DNA of 64,000 nt. Source: Gammaproteobacteria bacterium RIFCSPHIGHO2_12_FULL_39_24. GTDB taxonomy: Bacteria > Pseudomonadota > Gammaproteobacteria > Coxiellales > Coxiellaceae. Below, piece by piece: positions 63,762-64,000 of the stretch (position 1 is the first letter of the stretch; every line of letters begins with the position of its first letter). The translations under genes and the position numbers were made by a program. Under the pieces are notes generated by a model, which worked only from the letters and a program-made list of their open reading frames with translations, had not been told where the DNA came from and did not search any database. Location: assembly GCA_001802455.1 (NCBI GenBank), contig MGXZ01000005.1, positions 53,403 through 117,402 of the forward strand. The letters run 5' to 3'.

Positions 63762-63925
63762 AATCAAGTAACCAAGCTAAAGAGATGCTGCGTGTGACGT
63801 TGCCCGCTCGCTGCGAGCAACATTTTTCCTTTCTTAAACTATCCGGTTATTTGATAATGAAGTGCTCTCACTGGGTTGTGTGCCCCTGCAGTATCTTTTC
63901 CATAACAGAACACCACCTGATCTAG
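63758..63925 (+). pseudogene. Truncated fourth gene of the ABC/GntR operon
   Basis: ATG 63758 overlaps the GntR stop as ATGA, so it is translationally placed as the next gene. The frame gives 55 codons, starting MKSSNQAKEMLRVTLPARC, and its stop codon lies inside the insertion-sequence end at 63918. The original product cannot be named. It is probably cut off by the IS. Confidence 0.5.
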
Positions 63926-64000
63926 CCCCACTTTGACGGACACCCTGTTAAGAGAGAAAATTCTCAAAACAGAGGTGTAAAATGAACAACGAAAATACAA
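63918..64000 (+). mobile_element. Left end of an IS3-type insertion sequence (continues beyond window)
   Basis: Starting near 63918, TGATCTAGCCCCACTTTGAC and the following CGGACACCCTGTTAAG look like the terminal inverted repeat and leader of IS3-family elements (recalled pattern). Then AGAGGTG at 63971-63977 and an ATG at 63982 suit orfA. Only the first about 80 bases are in the window, so the group and integrity cannot be judged. Confidence 0.6.
63982..64000 (+). CDS. Start of IS orfA (partial)
   Basis: ATG 63982, 5 bases after AGAGGTG, opens a frame MNNENT that runs off the window. By position it should be the DNA-binding OrfA of an IS3-type element. Confidence 0.5.

Noticed and set aside
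63795..63822. GCTCG-CTG-CGAGC stem followed by T-rich DNA as a terminator after gntR
   Set aside because: The stem is 5 bp, AACA separates it from the T-run, and an ATGA-coupled frame runs through it; support is too weak.

Overview
The window is an AT-rich gammaproteobacterial chromosome segment. The gene families and their order are closest to Legionellales/Coxiellaceae-type intracellular or host-associated bacteria. This placement is inferred from a tkt-gap-pgk-pyk cluster with a class I fructose-bisphosphate aldolase nearby, a lysine-tailed HU protein, an orphan LPD7-like domain protein, large coiled-coil proteins of effector type, and GshA of the type found with GshB in such genomes. No rRNA or tRNA gene was recognised. 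Almost all of the DNA is coding, and many genes overlap by 4 bases (ATGA).

Layout. 1-5.5 kb: rplM-rpsI, an HU-like protein, a 661-aa coiled-coil protein, an LPD7-like protein and an Nramp-family transporter. 5.6-13.5 kb: aroE, an AAA ATPase with a dyad at its promoter, a two-gene ABC importer with a fused double permease, a membrane sulfatase-fold protein, and engB. 13.6-24.6 kb: a type II secretion system, with gspC on the plus strand and gspD-E-F-G-H-I-J-K-L-M as one minus-strand operon. A Sel1 lipoprotein and a beta-carbonic anhydrase lie between. 24.6-32.8 kb: a glycosyltransferase and central carbon genes (fba, pyk, pgk, gap, tkt). 33-38.5 kb: glmS, a brnT-brnA toxin-antitoxin locus whose toxin has lost its centre, and polA. 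38.5-48 kb: an APC permease, a secreted Cys-rich protein, a tripartite MacAB-like efflux operon with its own TolC-family protein, pdxB and a second TolC-family protein. 48-57.8 kb: hemL, rubredoxin, hemJ, erpA, a second AAA ATPase with a different dyad array, a Gly/Ala-rich hydrophobic protein, a Kef-type antiporter, rsmJ, gshB-gshA and djlA. 58-64 kb: a long RNA hairpin before rpe-pabA, a VOC protein, a two-TM protein, a DUF4143 ATPase pseudogene split by a 143-bp miniature inverted-repeat element, a YtrA-like ABC/GntR operon with a clear promoter and operator, and the left end of an IS3-type insertion sequence.

Working together: the glycolytic/gluconeogenic genes plus tkt and rpe form a sugar-phosphate module. 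gshA-gshB, rubredoxin, erpA, hemL and hemJ serve redox, Fe-S and haem metabolism. The T2SS and the two TolC-family systems handle export.

Two families of short tandem repeats run through the window and have entered coding sequence. A heptamer (GTTATCA and variants) sits in several intergenic gaps and inside tkt. A hexamer (GTGGGA and variants) is inside aroE and polA and at the start of gspH. Conserved proteins (ErpA, GspD, the MacA-like adaptor, the LPD7 protein) also carry in-frame low-complexity insertions. The least explained features are the two paralogous ATPases, each with its own dyad at the start; the 123-nt hairpin before rpe; and the miniature element caught inside a DUF4143 gene with a visible 3-bp target duplication.
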